Positions 55,078-63,954 of a stretch of DNA of 64,000 nucleotides are shown in pieces. Numbering within the stretch: position 1 is the stretch's first letter; each line of letters opens with the position of its first letter. The notes beneath the pieces are model-generated. The model was given only the letters and a program-made list of their open reading frames with translations. It had not been told where the DNA came from and searched no databases. A program made the position numbers and the translations under genes. The stretch spans positions 558,001 through 622,000 of the forward strand of contig CAWGGX010000008.1 in NCBI GenBank assembly GCA_963822215.1, read 5' to 3'. This stretch comes from Roseiarcus sp963822215. Its GTDB lineage: Bacteria; Pseudomonadota; Alphaproteobacteria; Rhizobiales; Beijerinckiaceae.

Positions 55078-55893
55078 CTATTTCAGTAGCACGTAGATCT
55101 CGACCTCGAGGTTGGGATCGTTCGCGTCCTTCACGTCGTTTGCGTATTCCTCGATAAAGGAGTCCTGAGCGTCGATTCCCTTTTCGTCGAGATAGGCGGT
55201 AATCGCGTCGTAGGTCGCATCGATATCGGCGTAGGCGCCGAGATACTGAAACCGCATCGCCTTGCCGGTCGCCGTCGAGCCGATCTTCACGGCGTCCGAC
55301 AGACTGGTCTTGCCGTCCGGGGCGGCCTCGATCGGATAGCCGGCGTGGTAGCGAAAGCCGGTGTCGTCCGCTTGGACGAACACAGCCTGCGGCCGGCCCG
55401 CGGGTTTGAGACCCGCCTCGTCGATCTCGCGTTTGACCAAGCCCAGCGAGCCCAGAATGGCGGTGAAAATCTCGTCGCGATCAGCCTTGCCTTCGATATA
55501 GACGAACGGCCGCGCGACAAGGTCCACGGTCTCGCCGGTCGAACCCTCGGCATTTGGCTTTTCGGACTCGCCCGGCTTTGCGACGTCCGGAGCGCCCGCT
55601 GGCGGCGTTGCGCCAGGACCGGGCGAAGGTTGGGCCGTCGTCGCGGGCGCGGGGGCTTGCTGAGAGGGCGCCTGACCGGATGCGGGCGGCCGAGCCTGAG
55701 CCCCAGCGGTCGGCGCGGAAGGCGTCGCCGACGGCGCGGGACCGGATTGAGACGGCGGGGCGGCGGACTGCGCCGCCGGGGCGGATTGAGCCGCTGGGGC
55801 GGAATCTGTCGCGTGGGCCGAGAACGGCGTCCCGCCAGCGGTCAGCATGGCCAGAAGGCCAGCGGCTGCGAGACGGATCCATCTCCTCGGCAT
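55078..55893 (-). CDS. Secreted GyrI-like effector-binding domain protein
   Basis: A 271-residue exported protein. The signal peptide ends near AHA (about residue 28). A Pro/Ala/Gln-rich linker of 80-90 residues follows (several SAPAAQSA-like repeats), then a GyrI/AraC effector-binding fold (GLKPAGRPQAVFVQADD, FRYHAGYPIEAAP, YLGAYADIDATYDAITAYL). GyrI-like domains bind small hydrophobic or cationic ligands. A periplasmic copy suggests an envelope sensor or chaperone, but no partner is seen. Confidence 0.8.
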   Translation of the reverse strand: MPRRWIRLAAAGLLAMLTAGGTPFSAHATDSAPAAQSAPAAQSAAPPSQSGPAPSATPSAPTAGAQARPPASGQAPSQQAPAPATTAQPSPGPGATPPAGAPDVAKPGESEKPNAEGSTGETVDLVARPFVYIEGKADRDEIFTAILGSLGLVKREIDEAGLKPAGRPQAVFVQADDTGFRYHAGYPIEAAPDGKTSLSDAVKIGSTATGKAMRFQYLGAYADIDATYDAITAYLDEKGIDAQDSFIEEYANDVKDANDPNLEVEIYVLLK

Positions 55894-56022
55894 ACTTTAC
55901 CCATCGCTCCGCCAAGAACGGGCGCTCCGCCTCAGCGGCTCTCTCTTAGGGCAAATTCGTCTCAGGACAAAGATGGCAATCGCCAACAAAGGCGCGACAA
56001 TTTCGCGCTACCGGCGGCCTCG

Positions 56023-57567
56023 TCACGCTGGCGACGGCCTCGTCCAGCGCAGGACCGGCTGGCGCGCCGCGCGCGTCTCATCCAGCCGGCGGCGCGGCGC
56101 ATGGATCGGGGCCGACGCAAACCGCTCGCGATCGCCGGCCTTCGCCGCGAAAGCGAGATCCCGCAGCGTCATGATGAAGCGGTCGAGGCTCGCCTTGGAT
56201 TCCGACTCGGTCGGCTCGATCAGCATGGCGCCGTGCACGATCAGCGGGAAATACACCGTCATCGGATGAAATCCCTCGTCGATCATCGCCTTGGCGAAAT
56301 CAAGCGTCGTGACGCCAGTGTCCTGCAGCCAGCGGTCGTCGAACAGGGCCTCATGCATGCAGAGGCGATCGCCGAACGGGCCGCTCATCACGTCGTTCAG
56401 CGACGCACGAATGTAATTGGCCGACAGGACGGCGTCCTCCGACGCCTGCCGCAACCCGTCCGCCCCGTGCGAGAGAATGAAGCTCAGCGCGCGCACGAAC
56501 ATGCCCATCTGGCCGTGAAAGGCGCTCATGCGGCCGAATGATTGCGTTCCCTCCGCATGCTCGACGAGCCGCAGACCGCCGGCGTCGCGCACGACGAACG
56601 GGACCGGCACATAGGCGGCGAGCCGCGACGACAGCGCCACGGGGCCCGCGCCCGGACCGCCGCCGCCGTGCGGCGTCGAGAAGGTCTTGTGCAGGTTGAT
56701 GTGCATGGCGTCGACGCCGAGGTCGCCCGGCCGGGTCTTTCCGACAATGGCGTTGAAATTCGCGCCGTCACAATAGAAGTACGCCCCCGCCTGCCGCACG
56801 GCCTCGGCGATGCCGACGATCTCGCGCTCGAACAGGCCGCAGGTGTTGGGGTTGGTCAGCATGATTGCGGCGACGTCCGGATGAAGCGCCGCCTTGACCG
56901 CCTCGGCGCTGACCGTCCCATCGGCGCCGGCGGGAACCGAACGCACCGCAAAGCCGATCAGCGCCGCCGTGGCGGGATTGGTTCCGTGCGCAGAATCCGG
57001 CACGAGCACGACACGCCGCGTCGCCGCCTCGCCGCGCGCCTCGACCGCCGCCTTGATCGCCATCATGCCGCAAAGCTCGCCGTGTGCGCCCGCCTTCGGC
57101 GACATCGCGATGGCGCTCGTCCCGGTCAATGTCATCAGCGCGTCCGCGAGCGCTTCGATCACCGCCAGCGCGCCTTGCGCGGTCGATGTCGGCTGAAGCG
57201 GGTGCACGTCGGCGAAACCCGGCAGCCGCGCGATCTTCTCGTTGAGCCGCGGATTGTGCTTCATCGTGCACGACCCGAGCGGATAAAGGCCGGCGTCGAT
57301 GGAATAATTGTCGCGCGACAAGCGAACGTAGTGGCGCACCGCCTCGGGCTCGGTCAGCCCCGGCAGATCGGGCGCGTTCGCTCGGGCGAACGATCCCAGG
57401 CGCGAGGCGACGGGCGCAGCTTCCTCCAGATCGACGCCGGTGGCGTCGAACCGGCCGGCCTCGAAGATCAGCGGCTCCTCCATGTCGAGCGCGCGATTGC
57501 CGGTGAAAGTCCCCCGCGCGGCCGCTTCAGCAATCTCCGGGCGGGTCGGACGGCCTTGGCTGTTCAT
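56023..57567 (-). CDS. gcvPB: Glycine dehydrogenase (decarboxylating) subunit 2
   Basis: A 514-residue PLP enzyme, the C-terminal half of the split P-protein. The PLP lysine lies in HINLHKTFSTPHGGGGPG; the SAHGTNPATAA and CDGANFNAIVG segments are family marks. With GcvPA it decarboxylates glycine onto lipoyl-GcvH. Last gene of the gcvT-H-PA-PB operon, 23 bases after gcvPA. Confidence 0.95.
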   Translation of the reverse strand: MNSQGRPTRPEIAEAAARGTFTGNRALDMEEPLIFEAGRFDATGVDLEEAAPVASRLGSFARANAPDLPGLTEPEAVRHYVRLSRDNYSIDAGLYPLGSCTMKHNPRLNEKIARLPGFADVHPLQPTSTAQGALAVIEALADALMTLTGTSAIAMSPKAGAHGELCGMMAIKAAVEARGEAATRRVVLVPDSAHGTNPATAALIGFAVRSVPAGADGTVSAEAVKAALHPDVAAIMLTNPNTCGLFEREIVGIAEAVRQAGAYFYCDGANFNAIVGKTRPGDLGVDAMHINLHKTFSTPHGGGGPGAGPVALSSRLAAYVPVPFVVRDAGGLRLVEHAEGTQSFGRMSAFHGQMGMFVRALSFILSHGADGLRQASEDAVLSANYIRASLNDVMSGPFGDRLCMHEALFDDRWLQDTGVTTLDFAKAMIDEGFHPMTVYFPLIVHGAMLIEPTESESKASLDRFIMTLRDLAFAAKAGDRERFASAPIHAPRRRLDETRAARQPVLRWTRPSPA

Positions 57568-57590
57568 CGATGGTCAGTCCTTGGGCTGGG

Positions 57591-58934
57591 CTATCGCAGG
57601 CATTCGGCCAGGGCTCTAACGTAGGCGGCGCGGTCGTCGTCGGTGTTGACCTCGGTGCTGGCCACGACGATGCAGTCGTCGAGACCCGCCCGCGGCAGGA
57701 GCCGCGAGACCGGCAGGCCGCCGATCACGCCGCGCTCGGCGAGCGCCTCGATCACATCCGCTGCGGGCCGCGGCGTGCGCAGCGTGAACTCGTTGAAGAA
57801 ATGCGCGTTGAGGATCTCGACGCCGGGCACGCCGGACAGGCGGTCGGCCAGTTGGACGGCGTTGGCGTGATTGAGCATGGCGAGCCGGCGGAGACCAACC
57901 CCGCCGAGCAGGGCAAGATGAATCGAAAAGGCGAGCGCGCACAGGCCCGAATTGGTGCAGATGTTGCTCGTCGCCTTCTCGCGCCGGATATGCTGCTCGC
58001 GGGTCGACAGCGTGAGCACGAAACTGCGGCGGCCGTCCGCGTCGACGGTCTCGCCAGCGAGACGCCCCGGCATCTGGCGCACGAATTCGAGTCGGCTGGC
58101 GAACAGTCCGACATACGGTCCGCCAAACGAAAGGGCGTTGCCGATCCCCTGACCCTCGCCGACGGCGATGTCGGCGTCCATCTCGCCCGGCGAGCGCAGG
58201 GCGCCGAGCGACACCGGGTCGGTGAACACAGCGATCAGGAGAGCGCCGCGGGCGTGCGCCGCGGCGGCGATCGCGCCGAGGTCGCGCGGATTGCCGAAGA
58301 AGTCCGGGCTCTCGACGATCACGCAACCCGTCTCGTCGTCGAGCGCGGAAGCGACGTCCTCGCGCGCGCGGGGATCCGGCGGGAGCCGCACGATCGTCTC
58401 GCCGGCCAGACGCGCGAGCGTCGAGGTGACGTCGGCGTATTGCGGATGCAGGCCGCCCGATAGCACCGCCTTGCCCCGTTTCGTCAGCCGCTGCGCCATC
58501 AGCATCGCCTCGGCGCAGGCGGTGGAGCCGTCGTACATGGACGCGTTGGCGACCTCCATGCCAGTCAGCGTCGCGACCTGGGTCTGAAATTCAAACAGGA
58601 CCTTCAGCGTGCCCTGGGCGATCTCGGGCTGGTACGGGGTGTAGCTGGTCAGAAACTCCGAGCGCTGAATCAGATGATCGACGCTCGCCGGAATGTGCCG
58701 CTTGTAGGCGCCTGCGCCGAGGAAGAACGGCGCCGAGCCCGCCGCAAGGCTGCGGGCGGCCATGGCGGACATCGCTCGTTCGACCGCCATCTCGCTCTTG
58801 GCGAGCGGCAGATCGACCAGGCCCTCGATCCGCTTGTCGGCGGGAATGTCGGCAAACAGCGCGGCGACGTCGGGGACGCCGATCCGCGTCATCATCGCCT
58901 GGCGTTCGGCGGCGTCGAGCGGCAAATAACGCAT
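57591..58934 (-). CDS. gcvPA: Glycine dehydrogenase (decarboxylating) subunit 1
   Basis: A 447-residue subunit: FLGAGAYKRHIPASVD, TPYQPEIAQGTLKVLFEFQ, and NASMYDGSTACAEAM are typical of GcvPA. It pairs with GcvPB to form the P-protein. Three bases follow gcvH, so translation is likely coupled. Confidence 0.95.
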   Translation of the reverse strand: MRYLPLDAAERQAMMTRIGVPDVAALFADIPADKRIEGLVDLPLAKSEMAVERAMSAMAARSLAAGSAPFFLGAGAYKRHIPASVDHLIQRSEFLTSYTPYQPEIAQGTLKVLFEFQTQVATLTGMEVANASMYDGSTACAEAMLMAQRLTKRGKAVLSGGLHPQYADVTSTLARLAGETIVRLPPDPRAREDVASALDDETGCVIVESPDFFGNPRDLGAIAAAAHARGALLIAVFTDPVSLGALRSPGEMDADIAVGEGQGIGNALSFGGPYVGLFASRLEFVRQMPGRLAGETVDADGRRSFVLTLSTREQHIRREKATSNICTNSGLCALAFSIHLALLGGVGLRRLAMLNHANAVQLADRLSGVPGVEILNAHFFNEFTLRTPRPAADVIEALAERGVIGGLPVSRLLPRAGLDDCIVVASTEVNTDDDRAAYVRALAECLR

Positions 58935-58937
58935 CGG

Positions 58938-59315
58938 TCAGTCCTGCGTCGCGAGGAAGGCGACGTAGGCGGCTTCGTCCATCAGGGATGCGATCTCGCC
59001 CGGATCGGCGATCCTGACCCGGAACAGCCAGCCGCGTCCGAGCGGGTCTTCGTTGATCAGGCCCGGCGTATTCTCGACCTCGGCGTTCACAGCGACGACC
59101 TCGCCGGAAACTGGCGCGAAAACATCGCTCGCCGCCTTGACGCTTTCCACAACCGCGGCTGGGTCGCCTGCCTTCAGCGACTTTCCCAAAGGAGGAACCT
59201 CGGCGAACACCACGTCGCCGAGTTGCTGCTGCGCATGGTCGCTGATGCCCACGACGCCTTCGGCGCCGTCGACCTGGATGTACTCATGATCCTTCGTGTA
59301 GCGGATCTCAGCCAT
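58938..59315 (-). CDS. gcvH: Glycine cleavage system H protein
   Basis: A 125-residue lipoyl carrier. The lipoylated lysine lies in ESVKAASDVFAPVSG; GISDHAQQQLGDVVFAEVP and NEDPLGRGWLF are family marks. It shuttles the aminomethyl group between GcvP and GcvT. Sixteen bases follow gcvT. Confidence 0.96.
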   Translation of the reverse strand: MAEIRYTKDHEYIQVDGAEGVVGISDHAQQQLGDVVFAEVPPLGKSLKAGDPAAVVESVKAASDVFAPVSGEVVAVNAEVENTPGLINEDPLGRGWLFRVRIADPGEIASLMDEAAYVAFLATQD

Positions 59316-59331
59316 GAAAAGGTCCTTTGCT

Positions 59332-60462
59332 TCAGCTGCGATGGTAGGCGTGAGGATGGAAAGGCAGGGCGACGACCCGCGCGTCGAGCGTCTTGCCGCG
59401 CACGATCAACCCAAGCGGCGTTCCCGTCGCCGCGTGGGCGCGGGCGACGAAGCCCATGGCGATCGGCGCGCCCACGCTCGGGCCAAAACCGCCCGAGGTG
59501 ACGACGCCGATCGGGGCGCCGTCCGACGAGACGATCTCGGTTCCGTCGCGCGCCGGCGTGCGACCGTCGGGCCGGATTCCGACGCGGACGCGTTGCGGTC
59601 CTTCCGCCAGCGCCCGCAGGATGCGCTCGGCGCCGGGGAAGCCGGCTTCGGCGCGCCGACGCTTCTGGATCGACCAGGCGATCGCCGCCTCGATCGGATC
59701 GACCGTCTCGTCCAGTTCGTGGCCGTAGAGGCAGAGCCCGGCCTCGAGCCGCAGCGAATCGCGAGCGCCGAGCCCCACCGGCGCAATATCGGGCTCAGCC
59801 AGCAAATGTCGGACGAAAGAATCCGCTTGGGGCGCCGGCAGCGAGATTTCATAGCCGTCCTCGCCCGTGTAGCCGGACCGGGAGACGAACGTCTCCACAT
59901 CGCAAATGCGCGCCGGTCTGGCGCTCATGAAGGCCATGGTCGCGAGCCCCTCGCCGGACGCGAGGCGCGCGAGCGTCGCAGCCGCGAGCGGCCCCTGAAG
60001 CGCGATCAGCGCTGCGTCATCGAGCCGGGTGAAACGCAGGCCGGTCGGCAGATGAGCGGCGATGAGCGCGTAATCGACCGCCTTGCGGGCCGCGTTGACG
60101 ACCAGCCTGAGGCCGCCGTCGGCGCCAGGAGGGCGCATCACCATGAGGTCGTCGACGATGCCGCCACTGGTGTTCAGAAATTGGGTGTAGCGCTGGCGAC
60201 CGGGCGCCAGATTGAGGATGTCGGCCGGACAGAGCGTCTCGAGAAACGCCGCCGTGGCCCGATGATCGGGGCCCTCAATCAGGGCCTGCCCCATATGCGA
60301 GACATCGAAAAGCCCGACCGCCTTGCGCGTATGCAGATGCTCCGCCAGCACGCCGTTCGGATATTGAATCGGCATGTCGTAGCCAGCGAACGGCTCCATG
60401 CGCGCGCCGAGTTCGACGTGGAGCGCGTGAAGCGGCGTCTCGAGAACGGCGTCGTCGCTCAT
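59332..60462 (-). CDS. gcvT: Glycine cleavage system aminomethyltransferase
   Basis: A 376-residue T-protein that moves the methylene group to tetrahydrofolate. Visible marks are PFAGYDMPIQY, GLFDVSHMGQ, SRSGYTGEDGYEIS and RDSLRLEAGLCLYGHELDE. I start at MSDDAVLETP; the longer frame to 60615 enters the riboswitch. First gene of the glycine cleavage operon. Confidence 0.95.
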   Translation of the reverse strand: MSDDAVLETPLHALHVELGARMEPFAGYDMPIQYPNGVLAEHLHTRKAVGLFDVSHMGQALIEGPDHRATAAFLETLCPADILNLAPGRQRYTQFLNTSGGIVDDLMVMRPPGADGGLRLVVNAARKAVDYALIAAHLPTGLRFTRLDDAALIALQGPLAAATLARLASGEGLATMAFMSARPARICDVETFVSRSGYTGEDGYEISLPAPQADSFVRHLLAEPDIAPVGLGARDSLRLEAGLCLYGHELDETVDPIEAAIAWSIQKRRRAEAGFPGAERILRALAEGPQRVRVGIRPDGRTPARDGTEIVSSDGAPIGVVTSGGFGPSVGAPIAMGFVARAHAATGTPLGLIVRGKTLDARVVALPFHPHAYHRS

Positions 60463-60530
60463 GGATCCCCCGATCAAGAACAGGCGCCTGGCGAACCGGG
60501 CCGCGATTGTCACGGCCAACGATCCACGTG

Positions 60531-60720
60531 GGCGCCCCCTCTGTCGCGGAACCTGAGAGATTTCCCGCCGTTCGGCGGCTACCCCCGTCGGTGGGCGCAA
60601 GCCTTTGGGACCCACGCCGCTTTCCAGAGCGTCATCACTTCAGCGGTCCTGCAGCCTGAGCGTTTCCGGGGCGGTTGCGCCTTCGGCGCCGGCGGCAAAG
60701 CCGCCGGACTCTTCCGCGAA
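60531..60720 (-). ncRNA. Tandem glycine riboswitch upstream of gcvT
   Basis: Two glycine aptamers read on the minus strand. The first (about 60720-60640) has GGAAGAG, GCCGAAGG, ACGCTCAGGC and AGGACC. The second (about 60630-60531) has GGAAAGC, the GCCGAACGGCGG stem, ATCTCTCAGG and GACAGAGGGG. Such tandem aptamers bind glycine and raise expression of the cleavage operon. The start codon of gcvT lies about 70 bases downstream, so control of either termination or translation is possible. Confidence 0.9.
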
Positions 60721-60797
60721 GTGTCTTCGACTGACAGGTGGAGCTAGCCCGACCGCCGAGCCTTTGTCAACGGAGCAAGGCCCGCACGCGGCGTCCG

Positions 60798-61436
60798 TCA
60801 GCCGGCGCGCTTGCGCTTATGGGCGCGCGGCGCGCCGCCTCCGCCACCCTCGAAGGCGACGTCGATCGTGTAGACATTGGCGAGGTTGAGCGTCGGCATC
60901 GGCACCTCGATCGGGTCGGCGACGATGCGGAACTGGCCGGAATTCATCGCGTCCGCGGTCGCCTGGATTGTGTAGGTCTTGGTGTAGACCTGCTTGTGGG
61001 CGTCGTCGCTCACCGTGATCCGTAATGGCACGCTATAGGTTCCCGGCGACCCGGCCTGTCCGATCACGAGATTGCCGGCGATGCCGATCCTGATCGACGC
61101 CTGACCCGGTCCAGCCGGGTCGCACTCGCGCGCCGTGTCGCTGATGTTGAACTGGTACTGCACCGAGGCGTTGTCGGCTCCGCCGACCCGATAGGCCGAG
61201 CCGCCCTCAGCGATATCGACCTCCGGGCAGTAGATATCGGCGGTGGAGACGGGCAGCGCAACCTGCTTTTCCGCCGGGTTGGCGGACGGACGGACGACCG
61301 GGCGCGGATTGGCCCCCGCGTTCAGCGTGGCCGTGTCAGGATCGTAATGCGGCATCAGGCTTTGCACCGAACTGCAGCCTGCGAGCAGGCCAAGGCCGGC
61401 GAGCGCGAAAAACGGACGAACTGATTTCATGCGCAT
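60798..61436 (-). CDS. Outer-membrane-type lipoprotein, unknown function
   Basis: A 212-residue lipoprotein: the signal peptide ends in the lipobox LLAGC (Cys21). The mature protein is beta-rich (VQYQFNISDTARECD, IRIGIAGNLVIG, VPLRITVSD) with a basic tail HKRKRAG. No family recognised beyond the lipoprotein type. An ATG six bases downstream is an alternative start. Confidence 0.75.
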   Translation of the reverse strand: MRMKSVRPFFALAGLGLLAGCSSVQSLMPHYDPDTATLNAGANPRPVVRPSANPAEKQVALPVSTADIYCPEVDIAEGGSAYRVGGADNASVQYQFNISDTARECDPAGPGQASIRIGIAGNLVIGQAGSPGTYSVPLRITVSDDAHKQVYTKTYTIQATADAMNSGQFRIVADPIEVPMPTLNLANVYTIDVAFEGGGGGAPRAHKRKRAG

Positions 61437-61496
61437 GGGGTCGCTGTGACTTCCATGAAAACAACAGAGAGCGCGGTGCTTAAGGCGCCGGCGCGG

Positions 61497-62018
61497 TCAT
61501 GGCAATTGCTCATAGGCCTCCTTGAAGCCAGCGAGCGACGCGGGAACGCCGACCCCCTGCTCCGGGGTCTGAAAGATCCCGAGCGACATCGTCGTGCCGG
61601 ACTTGAGCTTGTCGAGCAGTTGCCCGTCGAGCGCAAGCTGCGCGATGCAGCCGTTGGCGAGGCACTGCAGAAAGTTGAGCCGGCCGGCGTCCTGGTTGTC
61701 GATTCGCAGGCTCACCCCGGCCGGCAGCAGCACGCCGAGCGGAGCGATGACGCGCATCAGCCGCGCCTTGCGGTCGGCGGTGTTGAGCACGATGATGACC
61801 AGCGTGAGGTTCGGGCGCTCCTGGTCGACGACGCTCATGACGACCGCGCACTGCTCGTAGGCGGCCCCGGGCGGCGTCTCGCAGCGCGTCTCCCAGTCGC
61901 CGTGCTTGGCCCGGACGGAGCCCTGGGCGAAGGCGGCGCCGACAACGCACAGCGCGACGGCGAAAAAGCCGAGCCCGCCGGCAAGGCGAGTTACACCGCG
62001 CAATCGTCTTGCGTTCAT
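61497..62018 (-). CDS. Invasion-associated locus B (IalB) family protein
   Basis: A 173-residue secreted protein. The signal peptide ends AAFAQG; KHGDWETRCETPPGAAYEQC and LNFLQCLANGCIAQLALD are IalB marks with conserved cysteines. The family is named from Bartonella but is widespread in non-pathogenic Hyphomicrobiales. I use the start MNARRL; a longer frame runs into the tRNA fragment. Confidence 0.85.
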   Translation of the reverse strand: MNARRLRGVTRLAGGLGFFAVALCVVGAAFAQGSVRAKHGDWETRCETPPGAAYEQCAVVMSVVDQERPNLTLVIIVLNTADRKARLMRVIAPLGVLLPAGVSLRIDNQDAGRLNFLQCLANGCIAQLALDGQLLDKLKSGTTMSLGIFQTPEQGVGVPASLAGFKEAYEQLP

Positions 62019-62125
62019 CAACGCCGAAGTTCCTTGAGAGTGAAGAGGGCGGCCCCGCCCTAGCAAGCGAAGGCGGCGGCGCCTAGCCTGGCGGCGAACA
62101 GATTTTCGAAGGCCGGGAGGGGAGA

Positions 62126-62172
62126 TGGTGGGCGCTAGAGGAATTGAACCTCTGCCCCCTACCATGTCAAGG
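62126..62172 (-). tRNA. 3' fragment of tRNA-Val(GAC), probable att site
   Basis: On the minus strand the sequence runs from the anticodon loop TTGACAT through GGTAG, the T arm (AGAGG/CCTCT stem with TTCAATT loop) to GCGCCCACCA. The 5' half (acceptor, D arm) is absent and unrelated bases precede it. It is thus a tRNA 3' end, as left by an integrase that uses a tRNA gene as attachment site. Confidence 0.8.
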
Positions 62173-62200
62173 AATTTTGAAGACGTTATTTTTCAATCAC

Positions 62201-62533
62201 TTAATGCCGCCAGGCTCGCTTCCGCACGACTTTCGCACGAGTCTCTGATAACGAAGGGAATAGGTCGGACTTCCGCGCTTCTTCGCTCAAGTCAAGGTGT
62301 TCGTAGACGCTCGCCGCGTTGCGCGACTTCCACAGTCCAGACGCAACCAGCGCGCTTGTGTCAGCGCCGGAGAAAAGCCTTCGCCACATGGCGTGCGAAT
62401 GGCGCAGCGTATGGGAGGCGGAGCGCGGCGGCAGGCTGACACCGGACCGTTTCTCCGCCTTGTCGAGAAGCGCATAGAGCCGAGCGCATTTCGTGGCGGG
62501 GCGAGGTATTGGCGTTTGGCCTCGTCTCGCCAT
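62201..62533 (-). pseudogene. C-terminal part of a tyrosine integrase
   Basis: Only the catalytic C-terminus survives: SASHTLRHSHAMW (box II HxxR) then SRNAASVYEHLD (Tyr). The N-terminal domain and the first Arg box are missing. It lies 29 bases from the tRNA-Val fragment in the position expected of an element integrase, so it marks an integrated element that has decayed or been truncated. Confidence 0.75.
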
Positions 62534-62937
62534 TGCTTGAGGAGCTTTTTCAATGAGGTAGTTTCTACCCTATGCGTGCGGTGCCGAATGGGCGAGCGCA
62601 ACGTCTTTGACGCGCACCATGACCGGCCCGTCCGCGTCGCCGTCGTCGCGGTCGCGGTCGGAGACTAGCTTCGGCTACCTGAAAAAGCCTCGGCGCGCCC
62701 ACTTGCGAACAGGCTCGACAAAGTCGGGGAACAGAATAAGTGTAGGTACGGGTTGCATATCAGCGGCGGCAAACCCGGTGGTTGTCATGCTTGGCTACGC
62801 TTGCGTTGCCCTCGTGGTCGGATTCGTGGTCGCGAGTGGTGGTGCGGTTTTGTTCGTGTATCTGGCAAGCAAGCTATGGCGCGCCAGAGGGCACGACTTG
62901 CAGTAGCAGCGCCCCCAAGCGGCCACCCGGCCAATCC
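62534..62937. other. Element interior, no convincing gene
   Basis: About 400 bases. A short plus-strand frame ending at 62906 has one membrane helix (LGYACVALVVGFVVASGGAV) but no clear ribosome site. It could be a small membrane protein of the element. Confidence 0.35.
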
Positions 62938-63219
62938 CTATTGGTCATTGCTTGCGTTCAAATCCTCGGTCGCGATGACTGCCGCTCCGCTGCTCGGCTT
63001 GCCCATCCGCACGCCCGGTTTATCGCCATTCGTGAACTCGACGCTGGCGGCTTCAAGGGCGGCTCGTATAGCGTTGAGCGAAGTGGCGCGTGGCCGGCGT
63101 TTCCCCGCCTCGAAATCGGAAATCGTCACCCGGCCAATATTGGCCGCTTGCGCAAGGTCCGACTGCGACCAACCCACGAACCCCCGTGCGGCCCGAACCT
63201 GCTCGGCTGTTATCACCAT
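62938..63219 (-). CDS. XRE-family HTH regulator
   Basis: A 93-residue repressor-like protein: VITAEQVRAARGFVGWSQSD, then LAQAANIGRVTISDFEAG, a Cro/CI-type HTH, followed by a short C-terminal region. The start MVITAEQ is preferred over an upstream in-frame ATG. It is typical of regulators near integrated elements. Minus-strand TTGTTAACA-like sequence upstream may hold its promoter. Confidence 0.85.
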   Translation of the reverse strand: MVITAEQVRAARGFVGWSQSDLAQAANIGRVTISDFEAGKRRPRATSLNAIRAALEAASVEFTNGDKPGVRMGKPSSGAAVIATEDLNASNDQ

Positions 63220-63954
63220 CAAAAAGACCCTCACGCAAGTGATTTGACACAGCGGTCGAGTAGTCATCTTGCCTGATATAGAACGATGTTAACAAATATG
63301 CAACGGTGTTCGCAACCGCGCTCGCGCCGAAGCTCGGGTTGCAAAAAGACCGCCTCGCGAATCCTATGGCTCAAGCGGCACGGCAACGCGGCTTCTGAAC
63401 GGGGTTCGCGGCCGCCAGATGGCGAAATCGGCAACCTGACACAGTCCACCCGGCCAGCGGCGGAGAGGATGGCACTGGCGCGCACGGCGCGCCAACAACA
63501 AACTCACGCCCGCCGACCGCGTTTGCGTCAGTCGTCAGAAAGCCGAATAGCTCATGCTCGCCGCCGATGGGCGCGCTCTTCGGGGCGCTGACTCCGCGCC
63601 AAGGCGGCCACAGCCCGGCGAAGGCGAACAGCGGCGCTTGCACAACGCCGGGTCTGCCGTCTCAGAACGTCCGCCGGGGATCGGCCCGGGGCTGGCGGGG
63701 TTCGAAGGTTGACGATAAAGGCGGCTGGAAAGCGGCCTCTACCGCTCATCCGAAATGAGAAGTTTGCTCCGCTGCCGGGCTTTTCACGCGAGGCGCGGAA
63801 GCGGGTGAGGGTTCCCTTGCCCTTGGCGACTTCCCCTTGCCCGTAGTTCGGATCGACTGCGAGCGATGTGGGCGCGCCGGGCGCTAGTGGCTCGCCGAGC
63901 GCCGCCGCCACGCCTGCGTAGGGGTTCTATGTGGGCGCTGGCGGCGATAGCGGC
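63220..63954. other. Element region, nothing recognised
   Basis: About 735 bases. A minus-strand 119-codon frame (63552-63911) and plus-strand frames are open but lack recognisable domains. It may contain decayed element genes. Confidence 0.35.

Noticed and set aside
63552..63911. A 119-codon minus-strand frame near the right edge
   Set aside because: The first half looks less shadow-like than most, but there is no ribosome site, domain or partner to support it.
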